This document shows, piece after piece, positions 28,090 through 37,003 of a stretch of DNA of 64,000 bases. The DNA is from Methylomarinum sp. Ch1-1. GTDB taxonomy: Bacteria; Pseudomonadota; Gammaproteobacteria; Methylococcales; Methylomonadaceae. Under the pieces are notes generated by a model. It was given only the letters and a program-made list of their open reading frames with translations, was not told the origin of the DNA and made no database searches. The number at the start of each line of letters is the position of its first letter. Positions within the stretch are counted from its first letter, which is position 1. The position numbers and the translations under genes were made by a program. Location of the stretch: NCBI RefSeq assembly GCF_030717995.2, contig NZ_CP157743.1, positions 3,250,501-3,314,500 on the forward strand, read 5' to 3'.

Positions 28090-28332
28090 ACTATAAACAC
28101 CCGCATCAATGACTATGGCTCTTGAAAGCCTTCTGGATTGGCCGCCATTTCGGCACTCAATAGGCGAATCCAAACTTATTGCGGAGCATTAACGCTCTGA
28201 CGGGCCATAATAATCGGCCATCTGCTGAAAGTCTAGTCGGTAGAACAGCCATCTTGAAGCCTATAGATGCGGTGAGGTAGGAATCGCAACAATGCGCCTC
28301 GCGTTGTGAGACTCATCTATCATCTACAAATC
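28090..28332. other. Intergenic region between two repeats
   Basis: No gene or clear signal was recognised. Together with the two flanking elements it fills a 775-bp gene-free stretch from 27798 to 28572. Confidence 0.4.
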
Positions 28333-28497
28333 ATAACTATTCAGCTTGATACTGAGAAAATATTTCTTTTACTATCAATTGCTTGTGGAAGAAGTGTATG
28401 CGACAGGGATGTCGCATCCAAGCCTATAGGGACATATCCACGGCGTCTTCTGGAGCAAGTAACTGATAGTAAAAGCATTTTTACACTGAATAGTTAC
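28333..28497. repeat. IS66-ended non-autonomous element (type B) with 8-bp target duplication
   Basis: It starts ATAACTATTCAG and ends CTGAATAGTTAC. The subterminal TTTTACTATCA is inverted at the other end, and there is an internal GCGACAGGGATGTCGC hairpin. The direct repeat TACAAATC lies at 28325-28332 and 28498-28505. At 28440/28441 it has an empty site (TCCA then CGGCG) where related repeats carry the 68-69 bp palindromic element. Confidence 0.9.
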
Positions 28498-28572
28498 TAC
28501 AAATCATGCTCATGAGCTTCAATTGTGGTCCGAAGCCTATTGAATTGAGGTAGTCAATGTCTGATTTACAAC

Positions 28573-29643
28573 TTATTTATTGAACCGCCCCAATCTTTTT
28601 AACGCATCCAGCTTTTCGCTGCGATCGACTTTGGCCTTGTGCAACGCCGCATGCAAAATCTCGATGGTTTTGTCGTAGTTTTCACGATCCACCGGAAATG
28701 GCGTACCATCCTTCCCGCCATGGGCGAATGAAAACCGCGCCGGATCTCTGACGCTGGTTTTGGTGCCATAAATCAATTCAGCCGTTAACGCCAGCGCCCG
28801 CAAAGTCTTCGGACCGACCCCCCGTATCGCCAACAGACTGGCGAAATCGGCCGGCGCTTGCTCATAAGTCTTCAATAAGATTTTGTGCAGATATTTCGGA
28901 TTGATATCTTCGCTACGGACCCAGTGTCGTTTCGGCATCAATAACTCTTGGCGTCGCAGCATGACATGTTCCACCTCCCGGTCCGGTTGAGCCGCCAATT
29001 GGGTGACCCGCTCACGGGATATTTTGCTTTCTCTGGCGACAAAATTGAGCGCCTTGCCGCGATGATCGCAACAGACGGCGGCATGCGGTTCGTTGACGAA
29101 ATCGGTCTGCTCGTCGCCCAGCCAATGATATCGCCTGGCCATGCCGCTGGCTTCGTTCATGCCTTGCTGGACCACGCACCAGCGCCCCGCTTTGCTAAAA
29201 AAGAAGGCATGATGATAGATCTGATAACCATCCTGCAACGCGGAACTGTCGACCTTGGCCGACAAGCGGCTGGCATTGACCAGCTTTTCGGCATCGTAAC
29301 CGGTTTTCTCGCAGGTCTGTTGAATCTCTTCCGGAGTTTTGCGCGACACCCTGCCTTTTCCGCCGGCGACATAAAAACCCAACTCATGCTCTAAGCCCTT
29401 AATACCCTCCTTAACGGCGCCACAAGTTGTCGTCGTCACACCGCTGGAATGCCAATCGAAGCCCAACACACAGCCGAAAGCCTGAAACCAAAAAGGATCG
29501 GCCAGCCGTCGTAAGGCCCCTTCGGCGCCATATTCACTGACCAGATGACAGATAATCTCGCGGGCCAGACGCGTCATTCGTTCGAATAACCAGCGCGGCG
29601 CCCTGCCGCTATGCAACGGTAATTGACTGAATCCGGTTCTCAT
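28573..29643 (-). CDS. DUF763 family protein
   Basis: The 356-residue protein starts with RTGFSQLPLHSGRAPRWLFERM, the typical N-terminus of DUF763, a family found in archaea and scattered bacteria. It has a helix-hairpin-helix-like stretch (LLAIRGVGPKTLRALAL, about 268-285), which suggests contact with DNA or RNA. No catalytic motif is evident, and the function is not known. Its start lies inside the end of the upstream lipoprotein gene. Confidence 0.85.
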   Translation of the reverse strand: MRTGFSQLPLHSGRAPRWLFERMTRLAREIICHLVSEYGAEGALRRLADPFWFQAFGCVLGFDWHSSGVTTTTCGAVKEGIKGLEHELGFYVAGGKGRVSRKTPEEIQQTCEKTGYDAEKLVNASRLSAKVDSSALQDGYQIYHHAFFFSKAGRWCVVQQGMNEASGMARRYHWLGDEQTDFVNEPHAAVCCDHRGKALNFVARESKISRERVTQLAAQPDREVEHVMLRRQELLMPKRHWVRSEDINPKYLHKILLKTYEQAPADFASLLAIRGVGPKTLRALALTAELIYGTKTSVRDPARFSFAHGGKDGTPFPVDRENYDKTIEILHAALHKAKVDRSEKLDALKRLGRFNK

Positions 29644-29971
29644 TAAATTTCAATTCGATAGCAAAACAAAGCGGGCTCTTCTTGAATTCAGCCGATATAC
29701 GCTCCATCAGATCCATCTTTTCCTGTTCGCTCAATCGGCTATCCATCAATCCGGCCTTCGATTCCGGCACAAAAGCAATGCCTACCTGGAGCGGCAAAAG
29801 AAGATGTGGAATTTCAGGAGTTTCAATAGACTCCTTGTTCGGATACAAATAATCGACAACTCCGCTGGCGTAACGAGCCGTTCTATGTCTAAACAATTCC
29901 GCACACCCAGACGCAGTGGCAAAAAGCAATAAAACTAAAACGACGCGCCATAATAACTTCATCGGTTTCAT
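29609..29971 (-). pseudogene. Truncated rhombotarget-type lipoprotein
   Basis: The 120-residue frame has a lipoprotein signal (lipobox ASGC), then VVDYLYPN and LLLPLQVGIAFVP, which match the N-terminal half of rhombotarget lipoproteins as I remember them. Full-length members are roughly twice as long. Here homology stops after AEFKKS and the frame ends 35 bp inside the DUF763 gene. The C-terminal half and its sorting region are therefore lost. It could also be a short functional variant. Confidence 0.6.
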
Positions 29972-30102
29972 CCATTCTCGCCTTCGGCTTGTTCTATGCC
30001 CAACGAATAAGCCTATACGTTATACATTAATATTGACCAGCAGCACCCGGCTCATGGCCGATGCGATGAGAAAGTTTAAAACCAGCTTGGCATCTTAAAA
30101 TT

Positions 30103-30260
30103 GTAATTATTCAGCGTAGTTTTACTAAGAGGGAGTAGGTTATTGATTTATCGGGCTGTCTGCAACAGGACGTTGCAGTCAGAGCTTACAGGGATGTATT
30201 CACGCGTCCCGAGAAATCAATGACCTACTGCCTAAAACTCGAAAGATACTGAATAGTTAC
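30103..30260. repeat. IS66-ended non-autonomous element (type A, empty) with 8-bp target duplication
   Basis: It starts GTAATTATTCAG, identical to the first 12 bases of the IS66 element at 22609, and ends CTGAATAGTTAC. The direct repeat TTAAAATT flanks it (30095-30102 and 30261-30268). It is very close to the element at 27854 but without the palindromic insert: GTATTCACGCGTCCCGAG is continuous here at about 30197-30214. Confidence 0.92.
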
Positions 30261-30330
30261 TTAAAATTTAAGATCTCCTGACAAAAAGACTATCTCGACG
30301 CCGCCCAGGCCGAATCCATAAATGCGCATG

Positions 30331-31905
30331 CTAATCGATCAGCATGCGGTCGAGTTGAGGATCGTGCTTCATCGACTTGGCCTTGGAAGCCTTTTGACAG
30401 GATTCGAGTATATCGTTAAGTTGCTGATTAAGCTGTTGATGTTGTTGCTGTTCGTTCTCCAGCGCCTGTTTGATCTGCGTCTCGATCTGCACGAATGCGG
30501 CCTCCAGGCCTTTACGCAGCCCAGCAATCGCCGCCTTTTCCAGCGACGGTTGCATCTTCTTATGCAGGAAATAAGGAACTAACCAGCTGAGGACGACTAA
30601 CAGCACGCTATGTATCGCGAAGTTGGTTCCCAGATAGGGGTGGTTGCCAGTCAACGCGCTCTGGTAAAAACCGGTCACGACCTTATAGCCGACCAGGCCC
30701 ATCGCCGTCAGCGGCAATAAAAATTCCGAAACACGCATCAGCTTGATGAAAAAACGTTGCAAAGCGTTTCCCGGCCTGATCAAAGCCTGCCTGCAGGCCA
30801 GTTCCGTTTGGGTGCTGATGATTTTGTCCGCATTTTCCCGCAGCGGTAATAAAGATTGCTTCAGCGGCTTAACCGGCAGCTGTAATTGAGAAGCCTTTAC
30901 GATCACATCATCCAACAGATCATTCAAGCGACTTTGCGCCCAATCGTCCCATAATTTGATATCGGGCTTAGCCCCTCCTTTTCCCGCATAAGCCAACGCC
31001 AACTGTCGTAAAGGCCAGTTAAATCCGTCGCCTAGCAAGCTCTCGGTTTTTTGCCATTGCTGACGACAATGCTCCTTCAATTGCTGATAATCCTGACCGA
31101 CAAACAGATGCCGGTAAGGCTGCAAGGTCTCGCTTAGTTGTTGAATGCGCACCTCTCTCCCGCGTTGCTCCAATTCCTGTACGCTATGCCCGGTCGACAA
31201 TGCCTCCAACTGCGTCAGTAAATCGTCAAATTCATCCTCCGACGAGCCATTGCATATGGTGCGAAACACCAAGGGGTCCTCGAAGCCGGCCTTGGCCAAT
31301 TGCCTCTTCAAATCATCATATTGCGAAAGCTGGCCGCGATCCCATTGATTCAGCACAAACAACCAGGCGTGTCTGGCGCCTTCCGCCAACAATAATTTCC
31401 AGGCCTTGCTGTCGCGATAACGTTCCGGACTGACGACATAAAGCAAGACATCGATATGCGGCAACCAATCCAATACCAACTGCTTGTTGCTGAGTTCGAC
31501 GCTATCAAAATCGGGCATGTCGACCCAGATGATATTGCTTTTGCTGTCATCCTGATGCTGGCTGATATTGACCTTGTCCACCGGCAAACCGGCCGGCAAT
31601 TGTTGTATCGTCACCGAATGATGATGGTAGAGCGTGACCTCTCTGGACGTCGGCCTTTCTATACCGGTCTTGGCGATCGCCTGGCCGGCCAGGCGATTCA
31701 ATAGAGAGCTCTTACCGACCCCGGTGCCGCCCATGAAGGCGACGATCAGAGGTCTGGCATCGAGTTGTGCGAATAAATTGTCTGGCGTGCGAGCATCGAC
31801 GGCCATGATTGCCTGAGCCTGTTCCTGGTCCAGACGCTGGTCGGCAATGGCCTGTTCCGCCCAGTGTTGGGCGCGGGCCACTAAATCAGAGTATTCGTAA
31901 GCCAT
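30331..31905 (-). CDS. Dynamin-like membrane GTPase, partner 1
   Basis: The 524-residue protein has an N-terminal GTPase domain: P-loop GGTGVGKSS (59-67), a conserved threonine region PTSREVT as G2, G3 DMPDFDS and G4 NQWD. A helical region follows, then two membrane helices (about 393-412 and 428-447) and a glutamine-rich coiled coil (about 478-505). This layout fits bacterial dynamin-like or YeeP-type GTPases. It overlaps the second GTPase gene by 20 bp, so the two probably form a pair. Function is inferred as membrane remodelling or stress protection; no substrate is visible. Confidence 0.75.
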   Translation of the reverse strand: MAYEYSDLVARAQHWAEQAIADQRLDQEQAQAIMAVDARTPDNLFAQLDARPLIVAFMGGTGVGKSSLLNRLAGQAIAKTGIERPTSREVTLYHHHSVTIQQLPAGLPVDKVNISQHQDDSKSNIIWVDMPDFDSVELSNKQLVLDWLPHIDVLLYVVSPERYRDSKAWKLLLAEGARHAWLFVLNQWDRGQLSQYDDLKRQLAKAGFEDPLVFRTICNGSSEDEFDDLLTQLEALSTGHSVQELEQRGREVRIQQLSETLQPYRHLFVGQDYQQLKEHCRQQWQKTESLLGDGFNWPLRQLALAYAGKGGAKPDIKLWDDWAQSRLNDLLDDVIVKASQLQLPVKPLKQSLLPLRENADKIISTQTELACRQALIRPGNALQRFFIKLMRVSEFLLPLTAMGLVGYKVVTGFYQSALTGNHPYLGTNFAIHSVLLVVLSWLVPYFLHKKMQPSLEKAAIAGLRKGLEAAFVQIETQIKQALENEQQQHQQLNQQLNDILESCQKASKAKSMKHDPQLDRMLID

Positions 31906-33628
31906 GTTTTTTCTCTTTTAAATCGTGTTCGGCCTGTTGTAGTTGTTCCGCTGATATGTTGAATCGTTTGGGTCCCGGCAAATGATCCGGTAATTGGTAG
32001 AGCGTCTGCTTTAGAGTGTCATCGAATAATAGCGTCGTCACGGTATTCAGCTGATGCCGCTTCAATTCGGCTTCCTGCCTGTTCATGTAGCCGCCTAGGG
32101 CGCTTTCGGTCAGTAACGACGTCACCGACAGCATCGCCGGCGTGATAATCAAATCATGCAAGCCGATACCGCCGGTCTTGATCGCAAGGGCCAGGGCCGT
32201 GGCGTCGGTCGTTACCCGGGTCGCCCGTAGCGCATTCAGGGTCATCGGCTGTTCAAGCAATTTGTTATAGAGACGATGGGCGGTGGCCTCGATATCCTGC
32301 TGAAAATTTTCATGATAAAGCGCCACTTCCCTATCGTAGCGCTTCAGAATGGCTTCCTTGCGCTGTCTGAGTACGCCACAGGCATCCTTCCACCAACCAC
32401 TATTCATCGTTTCCGTCTCGGTTTTTTCCAGCAGCCGGTCCGACAACTGAATCATGACGTGCTCGCCGATTTGCTCTAACAAACTGACCTCATGACTGAT
32501 ATTGGCCAATGACTTGTTTTTCCCCAGTGACATCAGCTTTCTGTATGGCCAGGTCATGACCCGGCGGGTTTTTCCCAGTACTTTGGCCATGCCGGGAATT
32601 TCCAGCAGATTAAGTAATTCTATCAAGGCGTTCTGGAAGGTTTCGTAATGATGGGGATGATCCAGATAATCACGCCGATATTCCTTCAGCGCATTTTGCA
32701 AACATTGATCGACCAGGTTCCGCCAGTTTTCCAGCGCCTCCTGTTCCGCATAAACCGGTTCCAGCCAAGAAGACCAATACTTATTCAGCAATTGTTGCTG
32801 ATAAAGCGCATGTTTTTTAGGGGCGAGCTTTTTTTGCAGCGCGGTAAAAACATCAACCCTATCTTCCGGCCAGCTCGGCGCGCCGGTCTGTTTGTCGTAA
32901 AATAATGCCGCCGCATCCGGAAACGCGTCACTGCGCACCTGCAGCCATTTCTGTTTTAGCGAAGGAAGGATGAACTGTTCGCTGCCTTCGGTCAGCTTAT
33001 TGACACAAATCAGCGTCGGTTGATTGAACGGCTCGATCATAGCCATGATTTCCCAAACCGACTGATCGGCGTATTTTTCCTTGCTGACCACCAAGACGAT
33101 GATATCGGCCAAGGCGATGGTTCTGATCACGCCTTCCTGGTAATCTCCTGCATCGATGGAATCAAAATCCGGGGTATCCCATAGCACACAGGCCGGCAAT
33201 AACGACGAAGTCGGCACACTGTCGGCCAGCGAATAACAGTCATAGCGGGTATGGGACAGTTGCTGTTCCGCCAACTGTTGAAAACGACCGAAATAAGTCT
33301 GCAAGCCGCCGCAATCGGCGATTCGAATATCATGACAATAGCCGTGCGGATGGACGGTATACCCGGCCAATGGGCTAACGCCCGCGACATCGCTGGCTAG
33401 CAACAGGTTGACAATGGAACTTTTGCCAGCCTGAGTGGGCCCAATAACCGCTATTTGCAGTGGGAATTGTTTTTCCGCCTCCAACAACTGACCTTTTCGG
33501 ATAAAGGCCTCGGCATAGATCAACTGTTCAATACGTTGCTGGTATTCATGAACCTGCAGATCTCTTTTATCCAGTTGGGAAATGACAGTCTGATAACGCT
33601 GTTTTAGGATTTGGATAAATTCCAACAT
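31886..33628 (-). CDS. Dynamin-like GTPase, partner 2
   Basis: The 580-residue protein has a coiled N-terminus (1-50), P-loop GPTQAGKSS (63-71), G3 DTPDFDS and G4 NKLT, then a long helical stalk and a weakly hydrophobic segment (about 475-510, including TPAMLSVTSLL) that may touch membrane. It is upstream of, and overlaps, the partner GTPase. Side-by-side pairs of unlike dynamin-like GTPases are known in bacteria and often work as hetero-oligomers. The G4 motif differs from the classic NKxD. Confidence 0.72.
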   Translation of the reverse strand: MLEFIQILKQRYQTVISQLDKRDLQVHEYQQRIEQLIYAEAFIRKGQLLEAEKQFPLQIAVIGPTQAGKSSIVNLLLASDVAGVSPLAGYTVHPHGYCHDIRIADCGGLQTYFGRFQQLAEQQLSHTRYDCYSLADSVPTSSLLPACVLWDTPDFDSIDAGDYQEGVIRTIALADIIVLVVSKEKYADQSVWEIMAMIEPFNQPTLICVNKLTEGSEQFILPSLKQKWLQVRSDAFPDAAALFYDKQTGAPSWPEDRVDVFTALQKKLAPKKHALYQQQLLNKYWSSWLEPVYAEQEALENWRNLVDQCLQNALKEYRRDYLDHPHHYETFQNALIELLNLLEIPGMAKVLGKTRRVMTWPYRKLMSLGKNKSLANISHEVSLLEQIGEHVMIQLSDRLLEKTETETMNSGWWKDACGVLRQRKEAILKRYDREVALYHENFQQDIEATAHRLYNKLLEQPMTLNALRATRVTTDATALALAIKTGGIGLHDLIITPAMLSVTSLLTESALGGYMNRQEAELKRHQLNTVTTLLFDDTLKQTLYQLPDHLPGPKRFNISAEQLQQAEHDLKEKKHGLRIL

Positions 33629-33746
33629 AAATTGTGAGCTTGGGTTTATAATAACCGAGTGTTTTACTTTGTTTAAAGCCTGAAGTAGCTGTTCATTATA
33701 ATTATAAATTTCAGGTTTGTTTATTTATATCAGCGAGGTTTGGTTC

Positions 33747-34166
33747 ATGAGAGTCTCTACAAGTATTTTTATCGTTTTTGTTTGCGCCTCATTGCTTGGT
33801 TGTACGAAAGGAAATGAGATTAACGGCCGCAGTTTACGCACTGCCAACCGATCGGTCAGTTACATCAAAGATCGCTTGCCCGTCGAGCAACGTGTCGCAT
33901 TTGAAGTCTCTTTCTGGTCGTTACGCGATGACATCCGAAACAACGAAGAATTTCTCGACACCATTGACGGCAAAACGCCGGAAGAATTGATAGTCCTGGG
34001 CAAGGAATTGTTTCAAAAGCGAAAAAATGCCGGCTTCAAAGATTATGAGCAATTCGACACCTGGGAACAAATGATCGCTCAGTACACCCAGGAAAGAATC
34101 GACCAGAACAGGAGAAAAAAAGCGGATCCGCGCGACAAACAAAATAGCGTTTTATACAAACTCTAA
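33747..34166 (+). CDS. Small lipoprotein, DUF6694-like
   Basis: The protein has about 139 residues from ATG 33747, which has GAGG 9 bp upstream; an upstream in-frame start lacks such a site. A lipoprotein signal with lipobox LLGC is followed by a charged helical domain. The pattern recalls DUF6694 lipoproteins of unknown function. It is a single gene divergent from the GTPase pair. Confidence 0.6.
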   Translation: MRVSTSIFIVFVCASLLGCTKGNEINGRSLRTANRSVSYIKDRLPVEQRVAFEVSFWSLRDDIRNNEEFLDTIDGKTPEELIVLGKELFQKRKNAGFKDYEQFDTWEQMIAQYTQERIDQNRRKKADPRDKQNSVLYKL

Positions 34167-34307
34167 TGTCCGCCGAAATCCACAGATAAGGTCGATTTAA
34201 TCGACAAGTACGCAGTGCAAGGATGCACTCCCGACATCCGTGCTCGCGGGATGTTATCGGTTCTGAACGACGAACTTGTCTAACCCCGCGTAACTCTCCT
34301 TCCCGCC

Positions 34308-34964
34308 TCAACGTCCCGGCCCCGGCAAGGCCTGTTGCTCAACCAGCGTCGAGACAAACTGACTAGCCTCGTTAATGGTTTTTTCCATGATTGCGATCAA
34401 CTTGCTAATATCGATACTGATCTCGACAAATTCGTGTTGCAGCGCAGCGATGGCTTGAGCATTCAGGTTATGCTTCAGGAACAGCACTTGGTCCTGAAAC
34501 GCCCCCAACACCGGATGAATGCGTGATTCCGCCTTGTTTAAGGCCATGATCAATTTCTTATACTGGCGTCGCGCCTTATCCAATTGCTGCCGGCTGCGCG
34601 AACGTAGCGTACGGTTGCGATAAAGCGCCAGTTCAGTCTCCCATTCATTGAACAACGCTTCGCTGACGTCCTCGATTAACTGGATACGATGGCTTACCTC
34701 ATCGGTCTTGATGCGGCAAAATTCATACTGTTTCTTTAATTGCTGATAACGGTAGTCCAGCGACAAATCCGGCAAACTGAGGATCGTTTTGAATTTGCCC
34801 AAGGCGTCTTCAAATTGATCTCGACTATCCTGCAGGCTTTCACAGGCCTGGTCGACATGAACCACGACGATATCCCGCTTATGATGCCCCAGTAGCGACT
34901 CCCTGCTCTTGTAATAAACCTGACGCATACCTTTACGGAAAAAAGCTCTTAATGACGTGTACAT
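34308..34964 (-). CDS. DUF2959 family helical protein
   Basis: The 218-residue protein is nearly all helical with long coiled-coil stretches (about 35-80 and 110-200) and ends in a short proline/glycine tail. It fits DUF2959, a gammaproteobacterial family of unknown function. No signal peptide is evident. It starts 5 bp after the amino-acid kinase gene ends, so it may be transcribed with the cofactor genes, but a biosynthetic role is not implied. Confidence 0.7.
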   Translation of the reverse strand: MYTSLRAFFRKGMRQVYYKSRESLLGHHKRDIVVVHVDQACESLQDSRDQFEDALGKFKTILSLPDLSLDYRYQQLKKQYEFCRIKTDEVSHRIQLIEDVSEALFNEWETELALYRNRTLRSRSRQQLDKARRQYKKLIMALNKAESRIHPVLGAFQDQVLFLKHNLNAQAIAALQHEFVEISIDISKLIAIMEKTINEASQFVSTLVEQQALPGPGR

Positions 34965-34969
34965 GGAAG

Positions 34970-35524
34970 TTAAAACTGCTGTTGATTTTTAATGCTTAAC
35001 GTGAAATCGCCTGATTCACGATAATGATGAAAGGCCGGATCAATAATATGTTGAGCTTGTAACTCCTCAATGGTGACCGACGCCGGAATTGACGCGGACT
35101 TGACTAAGATCAACTCCTTTGCCGGCAGTCGCGCCGCCAACCAGGCGGCCAGACTATCCGAGGTGACATCCCAACTCGCCGCTATCCCGGCCCGATCCAA
35201 TTCGCTGATTTGCGGCGACCAGATGGTCGCCAAGCCCGGCGCGGCGCTAACAGCGATATCGGCGACCGAATCCGCTAACCTCCAGTCTGGCTGCAAGGCC
35301 TTAAACATGCGCGCCATTTGCTGCATCGCCAGGACAGCCATGTCGTGGGCGGTGCGCTCATCGAACCGCCAATGACGCTGCGCCATCCTGACCTGATCGG
35401 CAAACGCCCCGCCGCCCGGCACGATGACCACCGCATGCTCCCGGTAATCGCGATTCACCGACTCCATACAACGGGTCAGGGCCGACGAATGGCTCAGGCT
35501 GCCGCCCAGCTTAATGACTCTCAT
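34970..35524 (-). CDS. Amino-acid kinase family protein, MfnE-like
   Basis: The 184-residue protein is a compact amino-acid kinase fold: VIKLGGSL at the start, VPGGGAFAD, and TSDSLAAWLA near the middle. In archaea MfnE, of this fold, phosphorylates a furan alcohol intermediate during methanofuran synthesis, and methylotrophs carry a homologue with the H4MPT genes. The 4-bp overlap with pabB and the nearby MfnF- and MfnD-like genes support that role. The exact substrate in bacteria is inferred. Confidence 0.78.
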   Translation of the reverse strand: MRVIKLGGSLSHSSALTRCMESVNRDYREHAVVIVPGGGAFADQVRMAQRHWRFDERTAHDMAVLAMQQMARMFKALQPDWRLADSVADIAVSAAPGLATIWSPQISELDRAGIAASWDVTSDSLAAWLAARLPAKELILVKSASIPASVTIEELQAQHIIDPAFHHYRESGDFTLSIKNQQQF

Positions 35525-36897
35525 CGACGACGGAAATGTTCCAGCACCTTCAACAAGGCCGCCGCCTTGTCAAAACTTTCTTGATATTCTTCTTCCAGAT
35601 CCGAATCGTTAACGATGCCGCCTCCGGCCCAGAAGCGAATCGTATGCTGAGAATGCACCAGAGTGCGTATCGCGATATTGGTATCCATATTGCCGTCAAA
35701 ACCGATATAACCGATCGCGCCGCAATAAACGCCGCGCCGGTTAGGCTCCAACTCTTCGATGATTTCCATCGAACGAATCTTCGGCGCCCCGGTAATCGAA
35801 CCGCCCGGGAAGCAGCTCCGCAATAAATCCAAGGCATGCCGGCCTTCAGCAAGCTCGCCCTTCACCGTGCTGACCAGGTGATGAACGGTCGCGTAACTTT
35901 CTACATCGAACAGTTTAGGCACCGTGACCGAGCCTTCACGACATTCTTTGCTGATGTCGTTGCGCAATAAATCGACAATCATGACATTTTCCGCCCGGTC
36001 TTTCAAACTGGAAGACAAGGCGCTGATTTGCTGTTGATCGCGATTCTGCAACAGCTTTCTAGGGCGGGTGCCTTTAATCGGCTTGGTCTCCACCTCGCCA
36101 TCGGTCACCTTCAGAAAACGCTCCGGCGACGAACTCAATATCTGCACCTCTGGAAAATCAAGATAGGCGCTGTAAGGCGCGGCATTGATTTTTCGCAGCT
36201 GTCGGTAGGCGGGCCAGGGATCGCCTTGACAGGGACAGACGAAACGCTGAGCCAGATTGACCTGGTAACTATCCCCTTCTTTAAGATAATGCTTAATTTT
36301 GGCGAAGGCCTTCGCATAATAGGTCTTATCCATATTCGAACGCGGTCCGGCCAGCACCTCAAAAGCGGGGATTACAGGCTCAGCTGGCAATAGGCTGAAT
36401 TGATCGATCAGGGTTTCCCAGTCATCTTCGGCCGTTTCATGACCGACCAGCCAGCTCTCCTGTTCCTGATGATCGACAATGACCGCCCATGAATAAATGC
36501 CGACAGCCATTTCGGCGATATGCTCGGCATCGTCGGCCAGTTCCGGCAGTTTTTCCAGCCGGCGGACCAGGTCGTAGGAAAAATATCCCAGCGCACCGCC
36601 GTTAAACGGCAGATGGTCGATCGACGCCGACTGATCGCCGAGTTGCTGCTTGATCAACTCGAACGGATCATCTTCAGACCAATGGCGCTCGCCGTCCCGG
36701 TTAATTTCCGTCTGTTTGCCTCGTGTCACCAGCGTGCAAACAGGATCGGCGGCGATGATGTCGAAACGCCCCTGATGACTATAAGGGTAACCACTGTCCA
36801 GAAAAACCGACCATGGCTTGCCGGCCAACGGTGCGTACAATTGCGCACTGTCGGGGAAATAAGGCAAAGGATGTTTAAACTGTTTCGGTATAGACAT
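35521..36897 (-). CDS. pabB: Aminodeoxychorismate synthase component I
   Basis: PabB converts chorismate to 4-amino-4-deoxychorismate, leading to p-aminobenzoate for folate and for H4MPT, whose precursor beta-RFA-P is built on it. The 458-residue protein has the chorismate-binding core with PIKGTRPR, HHLVSTVKGEL and CFPGGSITGAPK. ATG 36897 is chosen; the frame extends to a TTG at 36909 with no better site. Its place between MfnE- and MfnF-like genes fits supply of p-aminobenzoate to the pterin cofactor. Confidence 0.93.
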   Translation of the reverse strand: MSIPKQFKHPLPYFPDSAQLYAPLAGKPWSVFLDSGYPYSHQGRFDIIAADPVCTLVTRGKQTEINRDGERHWSEDDPFELIKQQLGDQSASIDHLPFNGGALGYFSYDLVRRLEKLPELADDAEHIAEMAVGIYSWAVIVDHQEQESWLVGHETAEDDWETLIDQFSLLPAEPVIPAFEVLAGPRSNMDKTYYAKAFAKIKHYLKEGDSYQVNLAQRFVCPCQGDPWPAYRQLRKINAAPYSAYLDFPEVQILSSSPERFLKVTDGEVETKPIKGTRPRKLLQNRDQQQISALSSSLKDRAENVMIVDLLRNDISKECREGSVTVPKLFDVESYATVHHLVSTVKGELAEGRHALDLLRSCFPGGSITGAPKIRSMEIIEELEPNRRGVYCGAIGYIGFDGNMDTNIAIRTLVHSQHTIRFWAGGGIVNDSDLEEEYQESFDKAAALLKVLEHFRRR

Positions 36898-37003
36898 TAA
36901 CCAGGGCAACTCCGGTCAGTTGAACAGAAATGATGATAGCGCTGCAAATGATGAGTACGATGTTATTAGATAAAGAATGACAATTTTATAACAGTCCCAC
37001 CGA

